From positions 122,261,985-122,325,984 of the forward strand of contig OX578140.1 of assembly GCA_951213105.1 (NCBI GenBank): DNA of 64,000 nt, read 5' to 3'. Position 1 is the first letter of the stretch; every line of letters starts with the position of its first letter. The translations under genes were made by a program, and so were the position numbers. The DNA is from Amaurobius ferox (Eukaryota; Arthropoda; Arachnida; Araneae; Amaurobiidae). A model generated the notes under the pieces. The model saw only the letters and a program-made list of their open reading frames with translations. It had not been told where the DNA came from and made no database searches. Positions 30,918 through 41,859 of this stretch are shown here, piece by piece.

Positions 30918-31312
30918 AAAAAATTCTGATGTGTCCAAAATATGAGTTTTTTTTAAGATAAACGATTTGCGATATGGTGGGCAGACAGTAACACAAATTA
31001 GAGTTTTCTTATATCCATATATCGCTAAAAGTCCATAAAATTTTTGTTTTTACCAATTAAAATAATCATACCAAATTTCGTATAAATCGATTTCTTTTTT
31101 CCAGAGATATCGCTGCTTCCTGAACAAAAGTGGAATTTTTAATATCTCGATAGATAACTACAGTGGTACACATTTCTTTCTGGACCCTTGCCTGAACTTT
31201 ATAAAAATCAACTTGTAAATACATTCATTGAAATACGAGTGTCAGATTTTTTTATCCCCGTCACAATACTTTATTTTTACATATACTAGTATGAATTGTA
31301 TAGAAATTAAAA
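30918..31312 (+). repeat. Short repeat related to families A and B (family C)
   Basis: It starts 'aattctgatgtgtccaaaat', has 'taccaaatttcgtataaatc' and 'agagatatcgct' in the middle, and ends 'tatccccgtcacaatacttt' plus a weak palindrome 'catatactagtatg'. The order of blocks matches family A, but this single copy is short and diverged. Confidence 0.5.
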
Positions 31313-31439
31313 ATTAAAAGCTAACAAATGGATTATCAAACTTCAAAATATTTAAGGAGTCTATTTGTTTTCAAACCTTTAAATACAAATTTTGCTTAAG
31401 ATGATACATTTTAAAGAGTATTAAAATTTTCTTTCCGTA

Positions 31440-32690
31440 AACCTGTCTTAAATAAAATTTTAGAGCTGTTAGAGATTCTGAAATTACACGTCATTCATTA
31501 TTACTGCAAGTTTAAAACAAGAAAGTTCAATCGTGAATAAAGCATCGATTATGAAACACTTTCCAACTGAAATGCAGTCTTATTTAAACATCTCTAAAAT
31601 ACGATACATTCAGCGGTGATATGTTTTAAATTATCACAATACTACAATAATTTATTATATTTAAAAACTTCATCAAAAACAAATGAACTTTATTCAAATA
31701 ACGTCATCGAAATATAAATCGCCTGGCTCTCTATATGAAAGCAGTGAAATTTTCATGCATAAACTTTGTCCATTTCTATTATTCAGCGGCGATATTTCTA
31801 AAATTATCACAATACTACAATAATGTATTTTACTTAAACACGTAAAATCATGATGGTGAAATTACTCTCTAACTCCATACGTAAAACTTCATCAAATAAA
31901 CAATAATATGGAATCGACTTCTTCTCTATGTAAAATCAATGAATGTTTTATTCATATCAGCTATATTGCAGACTCCTGAGCTAAATAATTTTGCGTTAAA
32001 GAAATTCAGCAATCCTTATACAAATTATCTTACAGCTTGATTTGTTTACATTTTCCATACGTGAAAGCTAGTCTTCGTTGTAGAAATGATCAAAGTTTGA
32101 TAATCATTTAAACTCCAAAATATTGTAATTGCGTTGGCGCAGAATATAGATGCACAGAAAAAAATAAAAAATAAAGCGGTTTTAGGACGGATGCAACACT
32201 AAATATAAATTTTAAAAAAAAACTTTAAAAATCACTATTTGGACACAAGATGGATGCCATATTTTATTTTGAAGTGGGTCACGTGATCTCTTCATGTAAT
32301 ATGGGTGCAGTTATTATTTAAATTTTTATTTGAAAAACTAACAAACATAGTTTCATGAAAATTTTTTAGATATTTCATGGGATATTTGAATATTTTCTAA
32401 AATTTTCGAAGCAATTTGTGAATTTTAAATTTGCTAAAAAAATGTTTGAAAAATTAGGTCCCATAGGATTCAATGTATTTCATTGTTTTCAACCCGGGTT
32501 CAATCCAAAACTAATTGGATTATATTATTCATTTACATTCCCATATGTCCCACAGACATCGACAACATACTAACATTTTATTTTGATAAAGTCATTTTTA
32601 CGGCTATTATCGTGCGAACGGACAGACAGACAGACAGACAAAATGAACTAAGTCATAAACACTTTTCAACTATGTTGTAAAGTGCTAAAA
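31440..32690 (+). repeat. Repeat family F, long copy (F1)
   Basis: It matches 39215-40360 in inverse orientation along most of its length and 57300-58003 for its 3' half. Landmarks are 'gaaacactttccaactgaaa', 'ttttaggacggatgcaacac', 'cacaagatggatgccatatt' and 'gataaagtcatttttacggc', then (GACA)n at 32620-32640. The 3' end is a hairpin, CACTTTTCAAC-tat-GTTGTAAAGTG, at 32660-32684. No protein. Confidence 0.8.
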
Positions 32691-33321
32691 ATACATAATC
32701 TCTATAAAAACTGTGGCAAATTTTCTTTCTGCCATTATCTGTATCAAATATCCCCCTACTGACGAGTCCGTACCTATCCATCGATATTGTTATCTGCAAT
32801 GAGCGCGTGATCTTTTTATAGTTTGGGTTTCCCAAGAATGCAAAATCATTTAGTTATTAGTTGCAAACATTTTACAATTCTATTATTTTTAAGAAAAAGT
32901 TTTTTGAAGTATATATTTATTAGCACCTATCATAGATAAAGCTTAGATGAATACTGATGCAGATTCAGAATGAAATTGAGAAGGAAAAAGGGGGGAGGGG
33001 TTCACTAAAAGGACTTCCATTTCGAGATTTTTCACTTACGGGTCAAAAAATTTCATTGAAACTTATCTTTTTCTTTTCAGAATCAGCTTTAGATAGAGTT
33101 CATAAAAAGATGAGTGAAAAGGTAAAGCTTGCTGAGGGGTTTATCTATTTTCTTATACGGTTTCCTTGATCTTTATAATCTAATTAAAATGGAGTTTCTC
33201 GTGTTTATATTTTCCGTATATAACGTTTCTTAATCGGATCCATAGAGAAAGGAAAACTGGATTTTCACTGTAATAACATTGCAAAATGTGATTAATTCAC
33301 TTTATTATCATTCATTTATTA
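32691..33321. other. No gene seen
   Basis: AT-rich. The stretch 33070-33110 ('agctttagatagagttcata') resembles one unit of the satellite at 58.8-60.5 kb. Confidence 0.4.
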
Positions 33322-33806
33322 CAGTAAACTTACCGGATAAACAATGGTTATCCGGTAAGACCGGATAAACAATGGTCCGGACCCAAGACTACCTGGATCC
33401 TATATAGATAAGATCCAGGTAGTTTTGGGGCCCTTGTGGCATAAATTGTTTACGAAAAATGGTCAATAATAAAGTAGCGGGAAGTTGGAAATGTGCATTT
33501 ATTGCATAGAAGCCTGTAAATTCTGTCGGCGGCACTGTCCGGATCATTGACTTATGTTCATTGTCATAGATTTATATTCATTGATGTTTACCTTATAATT
33601 TTAAATTAATTTAAATATTTTTTAATGTACTGTAAGTCAGTCTGGGTAATTCTTTAGGAAGAAACACACCACATTCATTGTCCATACTTTGTTTTAAATT
33701 AATTTTTCTGATTTCTAACCCATTTTTGTTCTACATTCAATAATCTGGCAAATTTGTTAATCCGGCACAGAAGTCCCGAATGTGTCGTATTATCAGAAGT
33801 TTACTG
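33322..33806. mobile_element. pogo/Tigger-like MITE
   Basis: Ends are CAGTAAACTT on the left and the inverse AAGTTTACTG on the right, each bounded by TA (33320-33321 and 33807-33808). The subterminal 'accggataaacaatgg' is repeated on the left and matched loosely on the right ('ttgttaatccggcac'). No transposase. An internal perfect 12-bp stem-loop lies at 33388-33423 (ACTACCTGGATC / GATCCAGGTAGT). Confidence 0.7.
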
Positions 33807-34370
33807 TATATTTTATTTTTATTTGGGTAAATAACATAGCTAATAATATATAGCAAGAAAGTTAATTTGCAAATTTTGGTCCCCGGTTTTCAGTCTCTCC
33901 AAATTATTTTATCACGCTTCGTCACTACGTATGACTGTGGTGCAGTAAAACAACGGAAATTAAAGCTGGGTTTCTAAATTATTAAATTAGTAAGATTATT
34001 GTTGTTTTGTTGATTACCATTAATACCGCACCTTGCGAATAAAACATAAAAGCTTATTTATTCTTAGTTGCGTTGATTATTTAATAATACCGCTTTAGCC
34101 ATCATACAAGAATTATGCAAAAGCATATTAAATTGAATTATCTAAACATGGTAATTTCGTACATAGTGGAACTCATTAAATTAAACATTGCCTTGTTTGC
34201 CGCTATTAAAACCCACCATTATTTTCTTGAGTGCGAGTTCTGTAAAGGAATATTAATTAACATAATACTACTCCATTAATTGCACCATTTTAACTTTAAC
34301 AATGAATCATTTATTAACAACATAGATCACTTAAATACTCAATTACAACAATTATTCCTCTTGTTCGCGC
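33807..34370. other. No gene seen
   Basis: AT-rich, nothing recognised. Confidence 0.45.
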
Positions 34371-35110
34371 CGGAGATAGGTGATGTGAGACCACTAGTTA
34401 AAAATACCTAAAATGTATTTAAGACCTTCCATATTATTTACTGGGAACATACCTTCACTTTCGGCTTTGGCCATAGACCACAATTCTTGCATCAGCATCG
34501 TACTGGCCGTAACTATACGTGTTTGGCTCCAACTTGTACTGCTAATTGTCTTGCAATTGATCTGGTCATTCTTTTGGAATCTCTACGGCACACTCTACAA
34601 CACTTGCGTAACACTTCTCTGCTGCATCTCTCTACTGCGCGGTCTCATGGAAAATACTGGGGAATCGTCATAGCATGCTGCCCGTTTCATAACTACTCTT
34701 TTAACTCAACTTCTCTCACTTTACTCTCAACTGTACTTAACTTTCAACATGACTCCACTTAACTGCCTCTCGTAGAAGTTGTGTAATTTTATCTCTTGGT
34801 TACCGCCTCCTTTTTGCCTGAGGACTGACACACCTCATTTTTAATCTGATTGGTCAACCTTGGTCACTTCGGCCAGACATCTTTGGTTATTCTTTTTACC
34901 CAATGTCGTTGCTTCACCTTATCCTTAGAGTCCTTCTACCCCCCTCTGTCCTGACGTCCCTAAATTTATGGTTTTAGCTGACCTTTGGGTCAGCATGTTG
35001 TAAACTTTGGCGTCATTAAGACTGAAGGTATTGTCTGACGTTTCAGATATAATAAATACGATTTCTGGTCTCACAATGACTATACGACATAAGTGAACAA
35101 AAGAGCATAA
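34371..35110. other. Compositionally distinct unassigned segment
   Basis: More GC and pyrimidine-rich than its surroundings, with repeated 'aactcttttaactcaacttc'-like runs near 34690-34750. Open frames of 86-91 codons overlap in different phases without motifs. It could be a solo LTR or a repeat end, but I found no second copy and no clear TG..CA pair. Confidence 0.3.
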
Positions 35111-35149
35111 AAATGCTTCATAGTTCCAACTGAATTGAAGTTTACATAC

Positions 35150-35345
35150 CACTTACTATGCGTTCCACCTACATACCATACGTACCACTTACATACCTTT
35201 TGCACTTTGTATAACTTGCATACCATACGTACCACTTGCGTACCGCTTGCATACCTTTACATACCACTTGCATATCTCTACATACCACTTGCATACCTTT
35301 ACATACCACTCGCATATCTTTACATACCACTTGCATACCATATGA
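35150..35345 (+). repeat. 21-bp tandem repeat (cttgcatacctttacatacca)
   Basis: About eight imperfect units built on 'taccacttgcat'. The array translates as repeated YLYIPLA, so an open frame at 35135-35416 is a by-product and not a gene. The array ends about 30 bp before the DD41D transposon. Confidence 0.8.
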
Positions 35346-35378
35346 AAGTTCCTTCACAAATTCCTTGTTACAATTATA

Positions 35379-36681
35379 CAGAGGCTGTTCGCACATTTTT
35401 TAGACGATTTTGGTAAGCGGTAATAAAAAATCGTTTGCTGCAAAAGAAATAATTCCAATTGTACTATGTTTTTAAAAGTCAAAATTATCGTCTGCGGCTT
35501 GAAAGTTTTGTTTTTATTCAAAAATGGCGTTTTTAACAAAACAGTGGTTCGAAGGCTACATTTATGCTCTTTCCGAAGGGAAATATGCATATTCTGTTAT
35601 CCAAAAACGATGTGAGAGTCATGGTTTTGTGATATCTAAAGCGTCGATAGGTAATATCGTCAACAGGAAAGGAAAAAAACGTCAAATTGGAGCCTCAAGT
35701 GGGACAAAAATTCCAAACAAGTATCCAAGGAAAAAACGGACATCTTCGAATATTGCAAAGGTACGTTGTTTAATGTTAATAGAAAATCCCCCTAGTCAAA
35801 GGACAGTTGCAAAATCATTAAAATGCTCGGTGTCCACTGTAAACAAAATAATAAACGTTGATTTAAATCTTAAGAAAGCGAAAAAACGCAATGTGCATCG
35901 TCTTCTTCCAAATTATATCGCTGAACGCAGGACACGCTGCAGAATTCTATATGAGAAACACTTATCCAAGGAAAAATGGAAAACAATTGTCACAATAGAT
36001 GAACCATGGGTGTATTTAAATGATTTCAACAAAAAAAGAGCCATTTATTATCATAAAAGGGGAGAAAAAAATTTAAGTACATGGTTCAAGGAATCGAAAG
36101 AAAGTTTTTCTAAGGGATTCATGATTGTTGTTGGTTTTTCTTATAATGGCAAGTTAAAACCAAAGAGAGTGGGAAAAAATGTCAAGATTAACTCCAAATA
36201 CTATCAGGAACATATTTTATCGCCAATTTTTCTGAATGAAATACCATCGCTTTACCCACAGTGCCATCAATCTGTGAGACTCCATCAGGACAAAGCTAGC
36301 AGTCACACATCAAAATCCAATGTAAATTTCCTAAAAGAAATGAAACAAAAAACTGGTATCAAGGCCATACCCTTCACTGATATCCCTACTAAATCTCCCG
36401 ATGTATCATCTATGGATTTTTGTGCTTTCGGACTTTTAAAATCTGCATTATCCAAACGTCGTCCCAAAACTCTTACAGGACTCTGGAAAGCTGTTCAGGA
36501 GGAATGGGATAGAATACCTCTTCTGACACTTCAAAAGGCATTACTATCCTGGAAATTGCGGTGTCAAAAGATAGTTCAGAATAAGGGATGTCAAATAGAA
36601 CATTTAAAACACAAGAATTTTATGTAATTTAGTTTTGTGAATACAATATACATCGTCTAAAAAATGTGTGAACAGCCTCTG
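35379..36681 (+). mobile_element. Complete DD41D mariner-type transposon
   Basis: It is 1303 bp long. The 30-bp terminal inverted repeats (35379-35408 and 36652-36681) begin CAGAGGCTGTT and differ at one base (position 13, G versus A). TA lies on both sides (35377-35378 and 36682-36683), the expected target duplication. One uninterrupted transposase frame fills most of it. A decayed relative is at 6797-8698. Confidence 0.95.
35524..36627 (+). CDS. Intact mariner-superfamily transposase, DD41D type
   Basis: The 367-residue protein of the IS630/Tc1/mariner superfamily cuts and rejoins the element at its inverted ends. The N-terminal part has two helix-turn-helix-like stretches (about residues 10-50, with KASIGNIVNRKGK, and 95-125, SQRTVAKSLKCSVSTVNKII), which would bind the inverted repeats. 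The catalytic residues are D159 (TIDEPWVYL), D256 (HQDKASSHTSK) and D298 (SPDVSSMDF). Forty-one residues lie between the second and third, the DD41D spacing reported for the rosa/VS lineage. The ATG at 35524 is 116 bp inside the element, and the stop is 24 bp before the right inverted repeat. There is no internal stop or frameshift, and the length is normal. It looks capable of activity; activity itself is inference. Confidence 0.93.
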   Translation: MAFLTKQWFEGYIYALSEGKYAYSVIQKRCESHGFVISKASIGNIVNRKGKKRQIGASSGTKIPNKYPRKKRTSSNIAKVRCLMLIENPPSQRTVAKSLKCSVSTVNKIINVDLNLKKAKKRNVHRLLPNYIAERRTRCRILYEKHLSKEKWKTIVTIDEPWVYLNDFNKKRAIYYHKRGEKNLSTWFKESKESFSKGFMIVVGFSYNGKLKPKRVGKNVKINSKYYQEHILSPIFLNEIPSLYPQCHQSVRLHQDKASSHTSKSNVNFLKEMKQKTGIKAIPFTDIPTKSPDVSSMDFCAFGLLKSALSKRRPKTLTGLWKAVQEEWDRIPLLTLQKALLSWKLRCQKIVQNKGCQIEHLKHKNFM

Positions 36682-36683
36682 TA

Positions 36684-37251
36684 TTTCCCCATAACATAGT
36701 CTCTAAAGCAAATTAAATCATACAGTTCCTAATATTTTATTACTATTTACAGCAAATAATATTTTACAACTACTACTACATCTCTACTAAAATATCAAAA
36801 ATAAATGATGTTACTGAAAACTTAAGTTTAAATGCGTCCAGAAGATAAAGAAGATGAAACCGCTTAAAGCCATCGTTAAAATATCCGAGCTTACTTTATC
36901 CCAAAAAGTTACATTATTTCAATACATTCTACTTTTAAAAGTTTCTCGGTGGTAATTATTGCATGCATTTTCCGAAGGTAAAAAATCGAAAAATATTTTT
37001 AACAATTCGAGGAACTTTTATAGCTCCGCATAAACTACTTAATTTTATGCGCAGTCATAAAATAAAATATGCATCCAATTTTGAGATGTAATTAAAATAT
37101 TTCATCGTTTTCGTGAACTCAGGTTCTATAACAATGCCTCAAATTCAATTGGAATGCAGATCAAAGAGTATAGAACACTATTTTTTTTTAACTTTTATGT
37201 TAAATGCATTATTTAAGAATTTTATTAATCTTCTAAATTAAATAAACATGA
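36684..37251. other. No gene seen
   Basis: AT-rich, nothing recognised. Confidence 0.45.
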
Positions 37252-38012
37252 TTGATAGATGGGTCCTCAACCTTTTTCTTAGGTCTATTTCGAACAGCTT
37301 TGCTGATGGAACTTATGCCACACTTCTTTGCTGATGGAATTTATGAAAGTTATAGCAAACAATTCTACCTCCTGTGTACAGTTTACGCTAATTTATGTAG
37401 TAATGAGGATGAAGTCACTTTTGTTCCAATAATTTTTGCCCTACTTTCAAAGAAATATGAAGATAAATATGTAAATCCTTCCACAAGAAGCAGGATAGAA
37501 TCCACATTCAATGGCTTCAAGATTGTAGCTATTAAAGCATTGGAAAGACTATTTCCGCTAGCGAGGATTTCAAGGTGCAACTTTCATCTTAATCAATGGG
37601 GCAGCATGTTCACTCACTTGGATTAGTCAGTGATTAAAAAGAAAATGAAGAAATTCGGCTCGCATGTGTGCCACATTAGCGCATCTTCCAGATGCAGACA
37701 CTAGATCACGGCCGATTATTAGCTCAAGAAAGTTCACCGTTGCAACCAAAGATGTATGAATGTTTCAAATGTTTAGCAAATGAATGATCAGAAAACTCTG
37801 TCTTTACAATTAGCATATGGAACTGTCATAATCTACAGAACAGAACCAATAATGCGGTAGAAGGCTGGAATAACATGTTCAACACCTTAATGAGTAGACC
37901 ACATCGTATACTCAAGACCCTCATTCACAGATTTAAAGATGAATCTAATTATACTGACTTCTTTGAAAATCGAACAGACATTACTCTTGTAGGAAAGAAA
38001 CGAAATACATAA
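37252..38012 (+). pseudogene. MULE (Mutator-like) transposase remnant
   Basis: The first frame (to 37626) has FADGIYESYSKQFYLLCTVY, then VPIIFALLSKKYEDKY, then AIKALERLFPLARISRCNFH and LNQ. This is the order of a MULE transposase domain, with the first catalytic aspartate in FADG and the CNFHxxQ block. The second acidic site, usually in a DFE..A context, reads NGFKIVA here and is lost. A second frame, 37818-38012, gives WNCHNLQNRTNNAVEGWNNM with the conserved NNxxEGW (third acidic residue), then a stop. The two parts are in different phases with stops between. The 5' part and any FLYWCH-type finger are missing. Confidence 0.78.
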
Positions 38013-38145
38013 AAGGTACATCATACTGAGTCAGCGAATCTCTGCGATATTACCAAAGTACCCAAGATGTAAAGCAGTGTTTAAAGAATTTAGCACTGTA
38101 CGCAAGTGTCACTACACCATCCATAGCCAGTAATGAGAAATAAAA

Positions 38146-38550
38146 AGTATTCTATATAAATAGAATTTAAACTATGTCTGTCTGTGTATCTATTTGTCTC
38201 AACATCACGGGAGAACTACTACACCGAATTTCAGGAAATTTTGTGGATAACCTTTGAACGATGTCACTTGAAATTTAATCCATACTTCGAGTTTTTAGGA
38301 CAACAGGTTGTCGAGATGTTAATGAAAAACGAACCTTTTATAGAAGTAGCATTATGCAAGCGATTTTTCCCACAAATTTATTTGAAGCATGAATTTTTAG
38401 AAAAAGAGAATTGGATGGATAACGTGGAATTCTAGGTACTGTGAAAAATTGCAGCCCGCAGAAACAGACAAAATACCTCCCACTGGACGAAATCAGAGAC
38501 TTATCTATGATAGAGTCCCTATAGATATTTATTTTATTTATTTAATATAA
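38146..38550 (+). repeat. Dispersed repeat with (TCTG)n start
   Basis: 'tctatataaatagaatttaa' is followed by (GTCT)n and 'acatcacgggagaactactacaccgaatttcaggaaatttt'. The same opening occurs at 40530 ('tatctatataaatgaaattg..aacgggagaact') and loosely at 9183. An 83-codon frame (38184-38435) is probably incidental. Confidence 0.5.
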
Positions 38551-39214
38551 TATTTATTTTATAAATGTACCAATTCAAACATAAAAAAGAAGCAGGTTGA
38601 TTACTTTGTTTTCCTGCAAAATTATTAATAAATGACTATAATTAATCAATATAGTTAGAAATTAACGAAAATATAAAAAGCTCAATATATTTGAGTAGCT
38701 ACATTTCCCGTCCAATGTCAGTCCAATTAACATTAGTGTCGTCTGTTAAACTCGGTCATGTTTTTTTTAGCATTGTGATATCCATCCATTTCTCTTCTTC
38801 TAAATCCATAATTGGAAGATAATTAGATCATGTCACTCAACAACGCAATTAAATTATACGGAAGATAATTGTTACAAAACTTTTTCCGATTTAAACAAAA
38901 AAGAGATGGATATAAACATAAAGTTTATAAGAGAACAAACAGTATTGCATTTTTGACTGGATTTACGGGAATTATTGATATTTTTAATTTCTTGCGTAAT
39001 CTGTGTTTATTTTGGCAAAGATTTTTCAAACTCAGATATTGCGTTTAGCCAATTAACTCATTGTATTTAGCCAATTAACTCATTCTGTTTTGACATTTAA
39101 CTCATTTGGTTTAGCCAATTGTCTCATATATCACGTTTATCTAATTTTTAAAACAGAATAACAGTTGTATGGGATATCTTTAATTTTGGCATACCGATTC
39201 AGTTTTGCCATATC
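38551..39214. other. No gene seen
   Basis: Two to three imperfect copies of 'ttagccaattaactcatt' lie at 39045-39125. Otherwise AT-rich. Confidence 0.45.
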
Positions 39215-40360
39215 ATTTCAACACTTTGCAGCATAGTTGAAAAGTGTTTACGACTTTGTTCATTCTGTCTGTCTATCCCTTAGCACGATCACTATCGTAA
39301 AAATAACTTTATCAAAATGAAATTTCAATATGTTGTTCAGACTGTCTGTGGGACCTACGGAAACATAAATGAATAATATCACCCAATTAGTTTTGAATTG
39401 AACCCGGGTAGAAAAAATGAAATACATTGAACCCTATCAGACCTAATTCTTCAAGCATTTTTTAAGCGGATTTAAAATTCTCAAATTGCTTCGACAGTTT
39501 TAGGAAATATACAAATTATACAACAAAAAAATATAAAAAAAAATCAGCAAAATATATTTGGTAGTTTTTTTACTAAAAATTAAAATAATAATTACACCCA
39601 TATCATATGAAGAAATCACGTGACCCAATTCAAAATAAAATATGGCATCCATCTTGTGTCAAAATCGTGATTTTTAAAGTTCTTTTTAATTTATATGTAG
39701 TGTTGCATCTGTCCTAAAATCGATTTGTTTTTACTTAATCTCTGTGCATCTACATTCTGAAACAACGCAATTACAATATTTGTGAGTTTAAATGATCATC
39801 AAACTTTGATTATTTCTACAACGAAGTCTAATTTTCACTTATGGTGAATGTAAACAACATTAAGATGTAGGATGAGTTGTATAAGACTTGCTGAATTTCT
39901 TTAACGCAAAATTATTTAGCTCTGGAGTCTGCAATATCACTGATATGAAACATTCTTTGATTTTACAGACGATTTCATAGCAGGCATTTCCGATGAAGTT
40001 TTACGCATAGAGTTAAATTTCTTTTACCTCCATGGTTGTAAGTTTTTAAGTAAAATAAATTATTGTAGTACTGTGATGAATGAAATAAAAATGTATGAAT
40101 GAAATATTTACTGCTTTTACATAGAAAACCAGGCGATTTATATTTAGATGAAGTCATTTGAATAACGTTCATTTTTTTCCGATGAAGTTTTAAGTTTTCA
40201 AATATATAATAAACTATTGTAGTATTGTGATAATTTTAAAAATATTCCCGCTGAATGTATCGCATTTTAGAGATGTCTAAATAAAATTACATTGCAGTTG
40301 GAAAGTGTTTCATAATCAATGTTTTATGTATGATTTATCTTTCTTGTTTTTTACAAACGA
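39215..40360 (-). repeat. Repeat family F, inverted long copy (F2)
   Basis: It starts with the inverted 3' hairpin ('aacactttgcagcatagttgaaaagtgtt', 39220-39248) and the (GTCT)n tract, then follows F1 in reverse to about 40360 ('gaaagtgtttcataatcaat'). No protein. Confidence 0.8.
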
Positions 40361-40741
40361 GACGAGAATATTTTATTCTTCATGTCTGCCAGTGAAGATA
40401 ATTTTGAACAAAGATTTCTATACTTTTTCTAGGAGAATGCTTTGAATAACAATGTCATTTAGAATACTACAGTAACGTGCGCATATTTTAAATCATGAGC
40501 AACGGCGGGTATATTTGCTAATATCTATATAAATGAAATTGTAAATTGCGACTCTATCTGTGTGCCATCTCAGAACGGGAGAACTCACCTCTTTCCTTCT
40601 TGTGAGAATCATTATAAAATTTCAAAGAAAGACTCCAAATTTAAAAATTTCGCCGCAAATAGTGAATATTGAACGTTTCTTTATATTGTATATCCTATTG
40701 TATATTATTTGTATTGTATAGTACTACATAATTTTGAAATA

Positions 40742-40925
40742 CAATGATACCTGGTTAAGGATCTTTAGGTCAGAAAGGACTTTAAAGGGAACTGGGAAAA
40801 CTGTTCACTTTAAGAAAATGATGGTAGTTACTGTTTTAAAGTATTATGGTCACTTTTGTAAAAATGGTCTCTTTAGCCAGATGGTCGGTATACCAATGTG
40901 GTGATCACTTTACGAAGTTTCACTG
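40742..40925. mobile_element. Small pogo-like MITE
   Basis: Left end CAATGATACCTGGTTAAGG; the right end inverted reads CAGTGAAACTTCGTAAAG; TA stands on each side. The similarity of the ends is moderate. The inside has 'ggtcact..ggtctctttagcc' repeats and no coding region. Confidence 0.5.
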
Positions 40926-40927
40926 TA

Positions 40928-41859
40928 GATATTTCAAGGGAAATTTTTGAACTTTAAATGAAGAAATAGAAGAAACCTTAATAAATCACCCTGCCACTTT
41001 CGAAATATAATACGTAAGCCTTCACCTAACGTCTATATAGTAGCTCATCCTGAAAAAAGATATTGCAAGAAAAAAGTAAATTTTTGAATGCGACATTTGC
41101 AGAAGTGTAAATCCTTAGTGATCTCCCTACGCCCACTGGAATTTGATATTGAATCACATTACTATCTACGCTCTAACTATGGCAAATATTAAATAATGTT
41201 TCCAGTAAAATGTAAGTTTTTGAATCGAAAATGTAAAAACAATAGGAAGTGGAAATTCTTAGTGAATCTCTCATACCCCACCGGAATTTTATGCTAAATT
41301 CATGTCAACCATCATCTATGCTATATCTATAGCATATCCAGATAAATAGATGCATAAAAAATATTAATAAAAAAGTAGTATGGCACAAATTATGCCACCT
41401 ATAACATACACTTCTGTATGAAAAATTGAGCATTAATTCCTTACTATAAATATACTATATTCAGAAGGAAAAATTATTCAGAAAAACTAGAAATGTTGTT
41501 TATAAAACTCGTATAACTCTAAAATATCATACGGACTGAATCCAATGCATAAATTATCTCTACACATAGATTCTTAATCAATTGATTCGTCATCCAATTA
41601 AAGTTCTAAATGTCAGATGTCATGAAGATAACAACTACTCCTTAATTCCCAAACACCGTGAAACTAGCTGAAAGGAAAATAACATCCTCTTCAAAAGAAC
41701 AACCTAATCCATTTTATTATTTTCGGGAAGATAGTTAAGGTTTTGGATGTCATAGAGACGTGTCTGTTGGAATGAAGATCTAATTTCTTATCTTAATGTA
41801 CATCTTGTTTAGCAAACTATAAGATCTATGCTATATGTAGAAAAAGAAAATGTACCCGA
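40928..41859. other. No gene; one degenerate tandem duplication
   Basis: Two related stretches of about 160 bp (about 41085-41190 and 41225-41340) share 'cttagtga(t)ctc..atacccaccggaatttga' and 'ctatctacgct'. Nothing else recognised. Confidence 0.4.

Noticed and set aside
35135..35416. 93-codon frame of YLYIPLA repeats
   Set aside because: The period is 21 bp, so any frame stays open; it is a translated tandem array.
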